Source: a virus
DNA: 64,000 nt
Virus record (IMG/VR): IMGVR_UViG_3300038424_000251
Location: 186,001-250,000 of that record
Reading direction: 5' to 3' (one strand)
Shown: in pieces, positions 41,811-49,804 of the stretch
How the letters are laid out: each line of letters opens with the position of its first letter
Numbering within the stretch: position 1 is the first letter of the stretch
Notes under the pieces: model-generated
The model's input: the letters and a program-made list of their open reading frames with translations, nothing else
Databases searched by the model: none
What the model was told of the DNA's origin: nothing
Position numbers and translations under genes: made by a program

Positions 41811-41838
41811 ATTATATCATAGTTTTTATATTTGTCAA
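41811..41838 (-). promoter_or_regulatory. Leftward promoter for HNH gene
   Basis: TTGACA, 16-nt spacer with TATAAAA, TGATATAAT on the minus strand; leader of about 100 nt before ATG 41702. Confidence 0.78.
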
Positions 41839-41866
41839 GCCTTCAACTGTGTTTTCATGTCAGCGC

Positions 41867-41894
41867 TTGACTTTTTATAAAGTTTTGATATATT
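41867..41894 (+). promoter_or_regulatory. Promoter for gene 41901
   Basis: TTGACT, 16-nt spacer with TATAAAG, TGATATATT; ATG 6 nt beyond (leaderless). Divergent from the HNH promoter. Confidence 0.85.
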
Positions 41895-41900
41895 GAACTT

Positions 41901-42245
41901 ATGGCAAAACACTCTGAAAAGTTCTTAAAAACGTTGGATGATGAACTGAATTATTTGATTGAATTACCGCCTGCGGAAATCAAGTGTATTCTAAATTTGG
42001 GGATATACAACAATATACCGGAAAACATTGCTGATATTGTGAATGAAATATGTCAGCGCTTTCACTCACCTACAATTCTAGTGGGAAATGAAGGAAGCAG
42101 AGTAATATATGTCAAAGATTATTCAGGTAATATTACCACAAAGGATTTTGTCTCATTTATGGAAACACTAGCAGGGAAATACAATGCTGATGAATATACA
42201 TTTCGTGGCGATATACCGTTGACATATCGACTTTGGTGGGATTGA
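41901..42245 (+). CDS. Unknown protein
   Basis: 114 residues, mixed alpha/beta, no motif. Leaderless. Function unknown. Confidence 0.68.
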   Translation: MAKHSEKFLKTLDDELNYLIELPPAEIKCILNLGIYNNIPENIADIVNEICQRFHSPTILVGNEGSRVIYVKDYSGNITTKDFVSFMETLAGKYNADEYTFRGDIPLTYRLWWD

Positions 42246-42248
42246 TTT

Positions 42249-42464
42249 ATGAAAATCGTTTCTGCATACCATTTGGATGCTAACCACAAATACACTGATT
42301 TACCTGAATTGGAAAATAAAGAGGGTAAAAGTTACAATGCTCTTTTTCTTCTCTTAAAAGAGGGCGACCATGCAACTGTTGAAGTTCTGGGCAGAGGATA
42401 TAAGGAAATTTGGATTGAAGATGGTAAGCAGTGGATTCAGAGAAATTTTGCTTACGAATATTAA
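42249..42464 (+). CDS. Unknown small protein
   Basis: 71 residues, beta-rich (TVEVLGRGYKEIWIEDG). Function unknown. Confidence 0.62.
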   Translation: MKIVSAYHLDANHKYTDLPELENKEGKSYNALFLLLKEGDHATVEVLGRGYKEIWIEDGKQWIQRNFAYEY

Positions 42465-42472
42465 TTTCTTCA

Positions 42473-42694
42473 ATGGAACCGCCAATCTTTGACCATAAAC
42501 TTTGGGCAGATTGCCAATTAAAGGCAACTGGTGCAAATGTTCACAAATTGAAAAACCAGATGTCAATTTACATAAGTGAATTCCAGTTAGTGGAGCAATG
42601 CGGTAAAAGTTGGAATGACCCTTTTGACGGTGGCATACGAGCGGACCTTGTTAAAAAGGTTGAACAGGAGTTGAGGAAAGAACTTAACAAGTGA
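42473..42694 (+). CDS. Unknown small protein
   Basis: 73 residues from ATG 42473; helical, charged C-terminus. Function unknown. Confidence 0.6.
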   Translation: MEPPIFDHKLWADCQLKATGANVHKLKNQMSIYISEFQLVEQCGKSWNDPFDGGIRADLVKKVEQELRKELNK

Positions 42695-42697
42695 GGC

Positions 42698-42725
42698 TTG
42701 ACTTCTATAAAAATTCTGATAAATT
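42698..42725 (+). promoter_or_regulatory. Promoter for DUF932 gene
   Basis: TTGACT, 16-nt spacer with TATAAAA, TGATAAATT; ATG 9 nt beyond. Confidence 0.86.
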
Positions 42726-42734
42726 AAAACCGTT

Positions 42735-43628
42735 ATGAATAAAACAAACTTAGTTCTTCATTGTGGCGCTCGAGCAATTGACCGCCAAACTCTATCACTC
42801 ATTCCTTGCCCACAGGCAACGGAAACATGGCATCCAATCCCACATATTCGATTGGTGCAAGAAGTTGAACGTTCATTAGCCGCTTCTGGCATGAAAATTG
42901 TCGTTGAAGCTTACGGAGTAACTGAAGGTAACGCTCGAATGTTCGGGTTACTTCAGATTGCCAATGGTCAAGATAGCGTTGACTACGCTTATGTAATTGG
43001 AATTCGCGGGTCCATTGATAAATCACTTTCACGGGGCTTGGCTGTTGGCTCAAGTGTCTTTGTGTGTGATAACTTGGCTTTCAGCTCTGAAATCGTTTTT
43101 CACCGCAAGTCAACCAAGAATATCGAAGAGGATATTCCGCGGATGGTTGACACTGCTATTGGCCAGCTCTCAAAGCGATACAATGACCAAGGCAAACGGA
43201 TTGACACTTACAAGGCTACAGCGCTGAGTGACAAGGATGCTGCTTGGCTGTTAGCAGAAATTGCTGGCGATGTTTTTCCGTGGCAGAAATTTGGGGATAT
43301 TTACAAGGAATTCAAGAATCCCCGCCATCCTGAATTCGGCAAGAAAAATTTGTGGGCGTTGTTCAATTCAGTGACGGAAAATCTCAAGCCCCGTGCTGAG
43401 TCAAAGGCAAGTGGTTTGTGGACACTACCTGCTCGCACTGGCAGACTTCACAAAATTTGTGATGATTATGCCGGCTTGGTAATTGATACCACTGCTGAAG
43501 TGACGCCGGTAACACAAACGGAAGTCGTCGTAGCCGAAGCTCAACCTGCTGTGGTTTTACATGATGAAATAATTACGGCTCCGGCAATTCCGGGCCCCGA
43601 AGCAGCGCATTCTGGTTCTATGGAATAA
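42735..43628 (+). CDS. DUF932 family protein
   Basis: 297 residues. The body (HIRLVQEVERSLAASG..., GLLQIANG, AYVIGIRGSIDKSLS, VFVCDNLAFSSE) matches the DUF932 phage/plasmid family, which commonly has a C-terminal extension. The last 45 residues are Pro/Ala/Val-rich and disordered. Codon use is richer in GC than neighbours. Role unknown; members are often near ssDNA-handling genes in plasmids. Confidence 0.82.
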   Translation: MNKTNLVLHCGARAIDRQTLSLIPCPQATETWHPIPHIRLVQEVERSLAASGMKIVVEAYGVTEGNARMFGLLQIANGQDSVDYAYVIGIRGSIDKSLSRGLAVGSSVFVCDNLAFSSEIVFHRKSTKNIEEDIPRMVDTAIGQLSKRYNDQGKRIDTYKATALSDKDAAWLLAEIAGDVFPWQKFGDIYKEFKNPRHPEFGKKNLWALFNSVTENLKPRAESKASGLWTLPARTGRLHKICDDYAGLVIDTTAEVTPVTQTEVVVAEAQPAVVLHDEIITAPAIPGPEAAHSGSME

Positions 43629-43645
43629 TTCAAGACCGGTCATAG

Positions 43646-43676
43646 CCAAGCCCTAGGGGAAACCTTGGGGCTTGAC
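43646..43676 (+). terminator. Hairpin overlapping the next promoter
   Basis: CAAGCCCTAGG and CCTTGGGGCTTG form a stem around GGAAA. Its 3' arm contains the first bases of the following TTGACT, so it could terminate upstream transcripts or modulate the promoter. No T-run follows directly. Confidence 0.5.
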
Positions 43677-43699
43677 TTTTATAAAAATTTTGGTAAATT
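43672..43699 (+). promoter_or_regulatory. Promoter for gene 43706
   Basis: TTGACT, 16-nt spacer with TATAAAA, TGGTAAATT; ATG 6 nt beyond (leaderless). Confidence 0.83.
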
Positions 43700-43705
43700 A
43701 AAAAT

Positions 43706-43864
43706 ATGATTATACTACCATTAGGATTAGCCCTCGGTGTATTTTGTGGAAACTTTGTCATTTACGGAATTTTACAACATAATGTAAAGAAAGGTTTGTT
43801 CATTGGTGGATTAGCCGGTATTCTATCATTTATTCTGTTGTCTCTTTTTAATTGGCTTTTTTAA
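43706..43864 (+). CDS. Small membrane protein (two helices)
   Basis: 52 residues; helices at 2-22 and 30-52 separated by a basic loop. Leaderless, own promoter. Function unknown. Confidence 0.6.
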   Translation: MIILPLGLALGVFCGNFVIYGILQHNVKKGLFIGGLAGILSFILLSLFNWLF

Positions 43865-43885
43865 CTATTTAGTATAACAAACAAT

Positions 43886-44131
43886 ATGGAAAAAATACCC
43901 GCAATCGTTGTTAAAGTGGTTCCTTCAAAAATAGAGAAGGATGCTTTTAGCGGTAAACGTTATGAAGTAGGCAACTATGTTCTTGTTCAGGAGATTGCGT
44001 CAGGCGCACTTCATACATTTATCAATGGTTCAATAAACGGAGTGAAGCCTGAATTACGAGTGGTTGACACAGGGGGAAACATTACATGGCAAAGGTCTGC
44101 AAGTTACAATCTTCCTTTCTTCAGCGCTTGA
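43886..44131 (+). CDS. Unknown small protein
   Basis: 81 residues, beta-rich; ends Ser-Ala with its stop TGA inside the next -35. Function unknown. Confidence 0.65.
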   Translation: MEKIPAIVVKVVPSKIEKDAFSGKRYEVGNYVLVQEIASGALHTFINGSINGVKPELRVVDTGGNITWQRSASYNLPFFSA

Positions 44132-44155
44132 CTTTTTCTAAAATGGTGGTAACGT
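44128..44155 (+). promoter_or_regulatory. Promoter for a rightward non-coding RNA
   Basis: TTGACT, 16-nt spacer, TGGTAACGT; no gene follows before the converging terminator. Confidence 0.78.
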
Positions 44156-44161
44156 TTCGGT

Positions 44162-44300
44162 GACCGGCCAGTCGGGGGTTCGTTAGCAAACTACCAAAAA
44201 GCTGACATGGGGGATGGGTAAGTTAGACGGTATTGGCTCCGTGGAAAGCCAAACTCTGGTAAAAAGTAACGGCGCTGACGATAGTAAAGTCGGCGCCGTT
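44162..44300 (+). ncRNA. Candidate small RNA (rightward), facing sRNA-a
   Basis: Region between a promoter and a GC-rich hairpin, with no rightward ORF. Contains local stems such as GGCT...AGCC near 44236-44250. Its 3' end is undefined because the hairpin has no T-run on this strand. Function unknown. Confidence 0.5.
44255..44300 (-). terminator. Terminator for sRNA-a
   Basis: 12-bp stem (44268-44279 with 44289-44300, one G-T pair) followed on the minus strand by ACTTTTTACC. Confidence 0.8.
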
Positions 44301-44381
44301 CACGTGCGTTTATAATAATTATCGATAAAGGAATCATCGCAGGCTCCGGTCCCCTACTCTCTGGAGGTTTATCTCCACAAC
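44258..44381 (-). ncRNA. sRNA-a, member of four-copy small RNA family
   Basis: Leftward transcript from the promoter at 44388-44415 to the terminator. It contains the family core GAGTAGGGGACCGGAG...GATGATTCCTTTATCG. The 31 bases 44327-44357 are identical to 60691-60721. Confidence 0.75.
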
Positions 44382-44387
44382 GGTAAT

Positions 44388-44415
44388 AGTCTAACAAAGT
44401 TTTTATAAAAGTCAA
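44388..44415 (-). promoter_or_regulatory. Promoter for sRNA-a
   Basis: TTGACT, 16-nt spacer with TATAAAA, TAGACT on the minus strand. Confidence 0.82.
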
Positions 44416-44416
44416 G

Positions 44417-45112
44417 CTAAATCTTTTGATAGACAAGCCCGCCAGTGGAATCGATGAGTCGTTGCCATCCTTCGGGAGCTTTGCAAGGTTCATCATAATG
44501 GTAAAAATATTTTGGTAAATTTGCCAAAATAATAGTGCCGGGTTTAGCATCTTGAGCGAGTTTCTTTTCTAATTCTATTTCCAGCTCGTTCTTGTGAAGA
44601 GGACAATAGAAATAAAGAATGTCAAATTGATTATATCCTGTATAAGTTAGTGCGTTTCCTTGAATGAAAAAATCACGGTCACAACGGCAAGAACCATATT
44701 GACGAAAAATATAGTCTGCATTTAGCTTACTAAACAACCCTCGTCCAGCTTCAATCAGTTCTTTCCTCAATTCCAAACCGAAAGCGTCAAATCCAAAACA
44801 ACTGGCTAAAAACACTTTTTGCCCAACGCCACAACCAACATCGAGAAATTTTATTTTGGATATTTGTGTAGATGTCAAATGTAACTCTTTGACAACAAAT
44901 TGGAGTTGTTGAATGAAATCGTTTATTCCAAGATGGATGCATTTATATCCACTATCAGCATCCACATGACGCTGATATTTTTGGTCAGCAGTTTCACCGA
45001 TTGTTTCATTGGCTTTTTGTGCTTCAATCTCAAACATCTTGTCAACGAGATTGCGAAAGCATCGGTCCATCAGAGAAGAGTCAGCCCGGTTATAATCGAG
45101 CAAAGAATTCAT
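44417..45112 (-). CDS. Class I SAM-dependent methyltransferase
   Basis: 231 residues from ATG 45112, which follows the upstream stop by one base; the longer frame (45169) would overlap that gene by 56 nt. Motif I is FLDVGCGVGQKVFL near 92-105, then FGLELRKELIEAGR near 113, and ILYFYCPLHKNE near 163 in the motif IV position. The substrate is unknown. The fold resembles Dot1/tRNA-type and small-molecule methyltransferases. Confidence 0.8.
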   Translation of the reverse strand: MNSLLDYNRADSSLMDRCFRNLVDKMFEIEAQKANETIGETADQKYQRHVDADSGYKCIHLGINDFIQQLQFVVKELHLTSTQISKIKFLDVGCGVGQKVFLASCFGFDAFGLELRKELIEAGRGLFSKLNADYIFRQYGSCRCDRDFFIQGNALTYTGYNQFDILYFYCPLHKNELEIELEKKLAQDAKPGTIILANLPKYFYHYDEPCKAPEGWQRLIDSTGGLVYQKI

Positions 45113-45113
45113 G

Positions 45114-45296
45114 CTATTCTCTTTCGTGAAATCCAATTTGGAAAATTTGGGGTTTGCTACCAATAGCAAGGGGAATGAAGTCTATAGCTTCGTGAGTTTC
45201 TTCGTTCCCGTAGTCACGAAGCTGAACGGGTTGCTTCAATTCCAACGGTGACATTTCGTAAAGTTTTTCCAACAGTTCTTGATATGTTAGTGCCAT
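45114..45296 (-). CDS. Unknown small protein
   Basis: 60 residues, helical N-terminus (ALTYQELLEKLYEM). Stop TAG. Co-transcribed with the methyltransferase. Confidence 0.65.
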   Translation of the reverse strand: MALTYQELLEKLYEMSPLELKQPVQLRDYGNEETHEAIDFIPLAIGSKPQIFQIGFHERE

Positions 45297-45305
45297 ATAA
45301 ATGGT

Positions 45306-45333
45306 AATTTATCAAAGATATGAAAAGAGTCAA
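45306..45333 (-). promoter_or_regulatory. Promoter for genes 45114-45296 and methyltransferase
   Basis: TTGACT, 16-nt spacer, TGATAAATT; ATG 9 nt beyond on the minus strand. Confidence 0.84.
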
Positions 45334-45343
45334 GCGTTGTCAA

Positions 45344-46051
45344 TTAGGATTGGAGTCTGTTACTACCTACCGATACAATGGATGATTTACGAGTCCACCT
45401 TTCGATAAGCTTGAAATAAGCTTCCTGCTCAGTTTTACCGTGACCAAACGGATTTTCTGCTGACGGGCAAATTTCGGATGGTTGAGGACACCAAACCATG
45501 ATGCCGGTTGCATCGTTTATGGCAAGCAATGGATGATTACAAATAGGACACGTTTCTTTCAAGGTGCGGGCATCTTCGACAATCTTTTTGACTTCTACCA
45601 CAGGGTCAATTTTGACTTTCACTGACGGAGTGATACCGGTTGGTTCAACCTTCAAAACTTCCACTACCAAAGGAATTTCAACGGTTGGCGTTGTGTCAGG
45701 TTTCGCTTCCACCTTGGCAGTTTCGGTTGACTCGGATAGTAATTTTGGTGATTCAGCTGCGGGAACAATTACGGGTTCAGTTGGAACAGTTGGCGGAATA
45801 ACGGCTGGTGTTGGTGTTACAGGTGCTGGTGAAGGGGTGACGATAGGAACAGGTTGACCGTCTGCCAATTTCCACAATTTTGACGGTTTTCCTTTTCCGG
45901 CAGATGGCCGGTTTCCGGCAGTCACGATTACGCCACTTTTGATGGCTTCTTGATACCGTATCCAGACTTGCTGGTTGGTTTGATTATTGAACTTCGCTAA
46001 TTCCGTGTGGGTGAAAACTCCACTTGGAAATTTTAATGGTGTTTTATTCAT
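45344..46051 (-). CDS. Winged-helix-like protein with Pro-rich linker and C-terminal zinc ribbon
   Basis: 235 residues. The N-terminal 65 residues (TELAKFNNQTNQQVWIRYQEAI...KLWKLAD) resemble a winged helix. Residues 70-160 are Pro/Val/Thr-rich and disordered. The C-terminus has CPICNHPL...WCPQPSEIC, a zinc ribbon. The divergent neighbour at 46242 shares the winged-helix plus Pro/Ala-tail plan. Predicted leaderless. Could be a DNA-binding regulator. Confidence 0.72.
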   Translation of the reverse strand: MNKTPLKFPSGVFTHTELAKFNNQTNQQVWIRYQEAIKSGVIVTAGNRPSAGKGKPSKLWKLADGQPVPIVTPSPAPVTPTPAVIPPTVPTEPVIVPAAESPKLLSESTETAKVEAKPDTTPTVEIPLVVEVLKVEPTGITPSVKVKIDPVVEVKKIVEDARTLKETCPICNHPLLAINDATGIMVWCPQPSEICPSAENPFGHGKTEQEAYFKLIERWTRKSSIVSVGSNRLQS

Positions 46052-46057
46052 AAAGCT

Positions 46058-46085
46058 AGTTTATCAGCATTCTATAAAAAGTCAA
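46058..46085 (-). promoter_or_regulatory. Promoter for gene 45344-46051
   Basis: TTGACT, 16-nt spacer with TATAGAA, TGATAAACT; ATG 6 nt beyond (leaderless). Confidence 0.86.
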
Positions 46086-46157
46086 GCGTTAATTGAATTT
46101 CTCAAATATCGTTAAAGTTTTCAATATTGATATTCTCCAAAGAAGTTTTTACAGGGC

Positions 46158-46185
46158 TTGACTTCTTATAGAAATGATGTAAAAT
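46158..46185 (+). promoter_or_regulatory. Promoter for gene 46242
   Basis: TTGACT, 16-nt spacer with TATAGAA, TGTAAAAT; followed by a 50-nt A-rich leader. Confidence 0.8.
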
Positions 46186-46241
46186 GTTTTCACAATCGAA
46201 ACAAACATAAAACAAAAACAAATCAAAAACCATAAGTAAAT

Positions 46242-46760
46242 ATGAGTAAAAACGCAAAGAACGCTCGCAAGGGCAAGAGTCAAAAGGGTGAATGGGGCCA
46301 TATTGGAGCACCCCCGAAGAAAACCAACTGGCCCAAACGGCCATTCACGATGGCTACTTTGTTCAGTCGCAATGAGCATCAGTGCGAATTGTCACTCCGA
46401 AACAAGGTGGATGCCGGCGTGAAGGATGGAACAATTCTGGAGCTCCAGTCGAAGAAACAAGCTCACGGTGCGGTTGGCCGCCCGAAGTCTGTTTTCGTAT
46501 TGAAGGAAAACTACGACAAAAGCACCATGACTTTGGCAACCGCCAAGGTGAAGAAAACCAAGGTGGCTCCCGTTTCTACCCCTGTCGCAGCCGCTCCGGC
46601 GTCTGTAGCAGTTGCACCGGCCGCACCCACAACGGCAGCACCCGCCGAAGCTGCTTCTACCACTGCTCCCCCGCCTGCTCAGTCAGCACCCGCAGTGAGT
46701 GAACCAGTTTCCTCTCCGGCAGCTGAAACCGCTCCGGCGATTCAGCCGGCTGTTGGTTAA
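46242..46760 (+). CDS. Basic winged-helix-like protein with Ala/Pro-rich tail
   Basis: 172 residues. Lys-rich N-terminus, a compact domain (about 30-90, FTMATLFSRNEHQ...VGRPKSVFVLKEN) similar in plan to the N-terminus of the divergent 45344 product, then a 70-residue Ala/Pro/Ser-rich disordered tail of higher GC. Looks like a small nucleoid- or DNA-binding protein. Followed by a strong terminator. Confidence 0.72.
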   Translation: MSKNAKNARKGKSQKGEWGHIGAPPKKTNWPKRPFTMATLFSRNEHQCELSLRNKVDAGVKDGTILELQSKKQAHGAVGRPKSVFVLKENYDKSTMTLATAKVKKTKVAPVSTPVAAAPASVAVAPAAPTTAAPAEAASTTAPPPAQSAPAVSEPVSSPAAETAPAIQPAVG

Positions 46761-46781
46761 GCTGTTGAAATACAATACAAA

Positions 46782-46824
46782 ACGGGGCTCGTGTAGTCAA
46801 TGATACGAGCCCTGTTTCCTTTTC
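46782..46824 (+). terminator. Rho-independent terminator after gene 46242
   Basis: 11-bp stem (46782-46792 with 46805-46815, one mismatch/wobble) followed by TTCCTTTTC. Confidence 0.84.
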
Positions 46825-46829
46825 AGGGC

Positions 46830-46857
46830 TTGACATTTTTCAAATGTTTGGTAGAAT
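46830..46857 (+). promoter_or_regulatory. Promoter for gene 46864
   Basis: TTGACA, 16-nt spacer, TGGTAGAAT; ATG 6 nt beyond (leaderless). Confidence 0.86.
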
Positions 46858-46863
46858 ATTACC

Positions 46864-47064
46864 ATGATGAATTTGTTAGGAATACTTGTAATCGTTTTCA
46901 GTGTACTATTATTTTCATTAATAGTGATGTATTTCCTTTTCTTCCTGCCTGCTTATTTAAAAGCCATAACGGGTGTAAAGCTGACATTATGGCAGAAATT
47001 TTGTTATAGGGGTTATTATTGGTGTCGTCTGGTCTTCGTCATCATTAAAACGATTTTGTCCTAA
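46864..47064 (+). CDS. Small membrane protein
   Basis: 66 residues with a long hydrophobic segment (4-32) and a second weaker one (55-65) around a basic aromatic loop. Leaderless. Function unknown. Confidence 0.65.
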   Translation: MMNLLGILVIVFSVLLFSLIVMYFLFFLPAYLKAITGVKLTLWQKFCYRGYYWCRLVFVIIKTILS

Positions 47065-47067
47065 CGC

Positions 47068-47095
47068 TTGACATTTCTTAAATGTTTGATAAAAT
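47068..47095 (+). promoter_or_regulatory. Promoter for gene 47102
   Basis: TTGACA, 16-nt spacer, TGATAAAAT; ATG 6 nt beyond (leaderless). Confidence 0.86.
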
Positions 47096-47101
47096 ACCCA
47101 C

Positions 47102-47299
47102 ATGAAACGGAAAAAGAAAAAGAGTAATGTTATCACAGCTTACCAATACAAGGGCTACACCATTTATATCTGTGATCATAGTGAAGGTTACTATGCTTCC
47201 ATTGCAGATGCAGATGGAGAGTATGTTGACTGTTCTCCGTATCGAAATGACATTCCAAGTGTCAAGGAATGTGCAGAAAACACTATTGACCAACTATGA
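47102..47299 (+). CDS. Unknown small protein
   Basis: 65 residues; basic start (KRKKKK), then a beta-rich domain YKGYTIYICDHSEGYYASI resembling small antitoxin-like folds. ATGA overlap with the next gene. Function unknown. Confidence 0.65.
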   Translation: MKRKKKKSNVITAYQYKGYTIYICDHSEGYYASIADADGEYVDCSPYRNDIPSVKECAENTIDQL

Positions 47300-47595
47300 A
47301 ATTTAATTTAATTGCGTTTCCGAGTGATAGATTCACTTATGATAAGCATACTTTTACCTTCACAAGTGAAGCATCAGATATGGATGACCGCCATCTTCAG
47401 CGCATTTATAACGATGCTTGTGATGTTGGATTTGCGGTTAAATTGTTTACAGATGAAATCGTTACCTTCGTATTATCAAAAGTTGTGAAGGATAAAGGGG
47501 GTGATATTACATCATGGGAATATGTTCTTACTGAGGAAAGTATTCGCCAATATCCCGTATATTCTTCTTTCAAGGCAACGGTATTTAATGATTGA
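47296..47595 (+). CDS. Unknown protein
   Basis: 99 residues, beta/alpha mix, no motif. Coupled to 47102. Function unknown. Confidence 0.65.
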   Translation: MKFNLIAFPSDRFTYDKHTFTFTSEASDMDDRHLQRIYNDACDVGFAVKLFTDEIVTFVLSKVVKDKGGDITSWEYVLTEESIRQYPVYSSFKATVFND

Positions 47596-47598
47596 CGC

Positions 47599-47626
47599 TT
47601 GACTTTCCGTAATTGTTTGGTATAAT
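47599..47626 (+). promoter_or_regulatory. Promoter for helicase gene
   Basis: TTGACT, 16-nt spacer, TGGTATAAT (perfect -10); ATG 6 nt beyond (leaderless). Confidence 0.87.
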
Positions 47627-47632
47627 TCGGTT

Positions 47633-49081
47633 ATGAATTTTGACACAACCGGTTTATTACAGCCGCAATTTAAACATGCTGAATTTCTTGTCAATTCTCT
47701 TGAGCAAAACGGTATTGCATGGGATGGTTCCGCAACTGGCACAGGTAAAACTTATGCAGCTTGTGCTATCCTTCGTCATCTTAAATGTAAGTTCGTAGTT
47801 ATCTGTCCTAAACTTGGTATTCCTACATGGAAGTTAGTGCTTGAATCCTTTGGTCTAAAACCTGAATTCATCATTAATTATGAGAAATTAGCCCGTGGTA
47901 ACACTTCATTTTACAAAAGAATTTCTCAAAAGAAGTATAAGAAACTCTACAACATTGGCAAGGATATTGAAGTCCCTGAATTTCTTCGGGCAATGTTCAA
48001 GATTCCAAAAGACTGGCTAATTGTATTGGATGAGAGTCATAAGATGAAGGGCGTTGACTCTTTGAATGCTGGAATTCTTTTTAATATTAAGATGCAAGGA
48101 TATAAATGTCACTTAATGTCAGCGACACAAGCAACGTCTCCGCTGGACATGAGAGCATTCGGTTTTGCAATGAACCTTCACAATGGTCAAATGAAGGAAT
48201 TTAAGAAGTTTGCTGAATCTGCTGGTGCGCAGTGGATTGGTAAATGGGGACGACAATATTTTGATTCGGAAAATACAGAATCAATGGCAAAAATTCAAGC
48301 TGTTCGTGAACATCTTTATAATTTCAGAAAAGTAGGGTCGCGTCTCACTCGAAGGGACATGAAGGATATTTTTCCGCCTACACAAGTTGTGGCTGAAGCT
48401 TATGACATGGGCACCGCATCCGATAAGATTCAGGAAGTTTATGATGAAATGGAATCAGAATTAGATTTACTGGAGAAACGGTGTGAATCTTACAAAGACC
48501 ATGTTCTTGCTGCCATCATAAAGGCAAGACGAAAAGCTGAAATGTTAAAAGTTCCTACTATCGTTGAAATGGTGGCAGACTATAATACAGAAGGCCGTTC
48601 AGCAGTTATTTTTGTTAATTTTACTGATACCATTGAAGCAATCGTTTTACGCCTTGGGAAAGAATTTAATCCTGCTTTGGTCGGAAAAATTTACGGTGAA
48701 CAATCGATGAAGCAACGGCTTCAAGACATAGACGAGTTTCAAGCTGACAAAAAACATTTCATGGTGGCAAATCTTGCTGCTGGTGGCCAATGTATTAATT
48801 TGCATGATATTTTGGGCAATCGCCCGCGTTCATCGGTCATCAATCCATCATGGTCAGCAATTGCTGTTCTCCAGTCAGCCGGACGAATTGATAGAGCTTA
48901 TGCTCTTTCGGATGTTTATCAAAGATTCTTATACGCAGCGAGAACGATTGAAGAAAATGTTTGCAGACGGTTTAATGATAGAAACCGTTTTGTTACTGCT
49001 CTGAATGACGGCACCTTATCGGATGCTGATTTAATCCCTACGGAAAGATTATTCAGATTTGCCAAAGGAATGAATATCTGA
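47633..49081 (+). CDS. SF2/SNF2-like DEAD/H-box helicase
   Basis: 482 residues. Motif I ATGTGKTYAA near 34-43, motif Ia VVICPKLGIPTW near 55, motif II LDESHKMKG near 134-142 (DESH), motif III LMSATQATS near 160, motif V-like AAGGQCINL near 381 and motif VI QSAGRIDRAY near 417. ATP-dependent translocation on nucleic acid is expected; related phage proteins remodel replication or transcription complexes, but the role here is not determined. Leaderless transcript. Confidence 0.86.
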   Translation: MNFDTTGLLQPQFKHAEFLVNSLEQNGIAWDGSATGTGKTYAACAILRHLKCKFVVICPKLGIPTWKLVLESFGLKPEFIINYEKLARGNTSFYKRISQKKYKKLYNIGKDIEVPEFLRAMFKIPKDWLIVLDESHKMKGVDSLNAGILFNIKMQGYKCHLMSATQATSPLDMRAFGFAMNLHNGQMKEFKKFAESAGAQWIGKWGRQYFDSENTESMAKIQAVREHLYNFRKVGSRLTRRDMKDIFPPTQVVAEAYDMGTASDKIQEVYDEMESELDLLEKRCESYKDHVLAAIIKARRKAEMLKVPTIVEMVADYNTEGRSAVIFVNFTDTIEAIVLRLGKEFNPALVGKIYGEQSMKQRLQDIDEFQADKKHFMVANLAAGGQCINLHDILGNRPRSSVINPSWSAIAVLQSAGRIDRAYALSDVYQRFLYAARTIEENVCRRFNDRNRFVTALNDGTLSDADLIPTERLFRFAKGMNI

Positions 49082-49098
49082 TAAGGTATTTATTTCGC

Positions 49099-49314
49099 AT
49101 GGGTGCCAAATATTATTTTAAGAAATGTTTGATATGTGGTCGACCAGTGAATGGAGCAGACCAACCTTATATCTGTAATCGTTGCACTGCGGAAGGATGG
49201 ATAAAATCACCTGACCCTGACCCCGAAAAAAAGTTTGGTCTTTGGAAATCATTATGGTATCTTATAACATATAAACCATATATGAAAGTTTCGAGAGGCT
49301 TGACGAAAAAGTAA
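49099..49314 (+). CDS. Zinc-ribbon protein
   Basis: 71 residues with CLICGRP near 9 and CNRCTAEGW near 27, a four-Cys zinc ribbon, and a basic C-terminus. Function unknown. Confidence 0.65.
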   Translation: MGAKYYFKKCLICGRPVNGADQPYICNRCTAEGWIKSPDPDPEKKFGLWKSLWYLITYKPYMKVSRGLTKK

Positions 49315-49333
49315 TTCATGGTAGTATTTATTT

Positions 49334-49522
49334 GTGAACATTCCACAAATGAAAGTGAAGTGTAAGAATGGACATGAATGGTTTATTATGTTACCGCCTT
49401 GGTGGGCAGATTTACATTCAATTCACATGAATTGCCAAAAGTGCGGTGAAAGGCCTGACAGTTTTATGGTAGGGCCTTATCATGTCATTCCCGATGAACG
49501 CAGGAGTAGCTCAACTGGATAG
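49334..49522 (+). CDS. Zinc-ribbon protein overlapping tRNA-Arg
   Basis: 62 residues from GTG 49334 (ATG 49349 is an alternative). CKNGHEW and CQKCGERP form a zinc site. The last 8 codons run into the tRNA-Arg gene, so the stop TAG lies in the tRNA D-loop. Confidence 0.58.
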   Translation: MNIPQMKVKCKNGHEWFIMLPPWWADLHSIHMNCQKCGERPDSFMVGPYHVIPDERRSSSTG

Positions 49523-49576
49523 AGCATCTGCCTTCTAAGCAGATGGTTCCGGGTTCAAGTCCCGGCTCCTGTACCA
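49500..49576 (+). tRNA. tRNA-Arg (anticodon TCT)
   Basis: 77 nt with encoded CCA. 7-bp acceptor (one G-T), D stem GCTC/GAGC, anticodon stem TCTGC/GCAGA with loop CTTCTAA, T stem CCGGG/CCCGG with loop TTCAAGT. Reads AGA, a codon favoured by AT-rich phage genes. Confidence 0.93.
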
Positions 49577-49582
49577 AAATTT

Positions 49583-49798
49583 ATGATTTTACAAACAGCT
49601 AATGATTTGTTGCTCTGTGAAATGGAAAAAAGTCATGGATTGAGACAATCCCTAGACGAAGCACATCAAATAATTGATGAACAAGATGAATCAATCTGGA
49701 AGTTGCAACAAACAATTTTTGCTTTACAATATCCCGAATTATGGGCAAGAATTAAAGCAAACGCAGTATCTCCTTTAAGGGAACTGATAACAATATAA
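49583..49798 (+). CDS. Small coiled-coil protein
   Basis: 71 residues; helix with heptads (about 12-50). Function unknown. Confidence 0.62.
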   Translation: MILQTANDLLLCEMEKSHGLRQSLDEAHQIIDEQDESIWKLQQTIFALQYPELWARIKANAVSPLRELITI

Positions 49799-49804
49799 GA
49801 TTTT

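Noticed and set aside
44191-44550. 119-codon leftward ORF across the sRNA-a region
   Set aside because: It covers the terminator, the sRNA-a core and the end of the methyltransferase gene in another frame; its composition is unlike a protein.
45564-45857. 97-codon rightward ORF inside gene 45344-46051
   Set aside because: Low-complexity mirror of the Pro/Val/Thr-rich linker of the real leftward gene.
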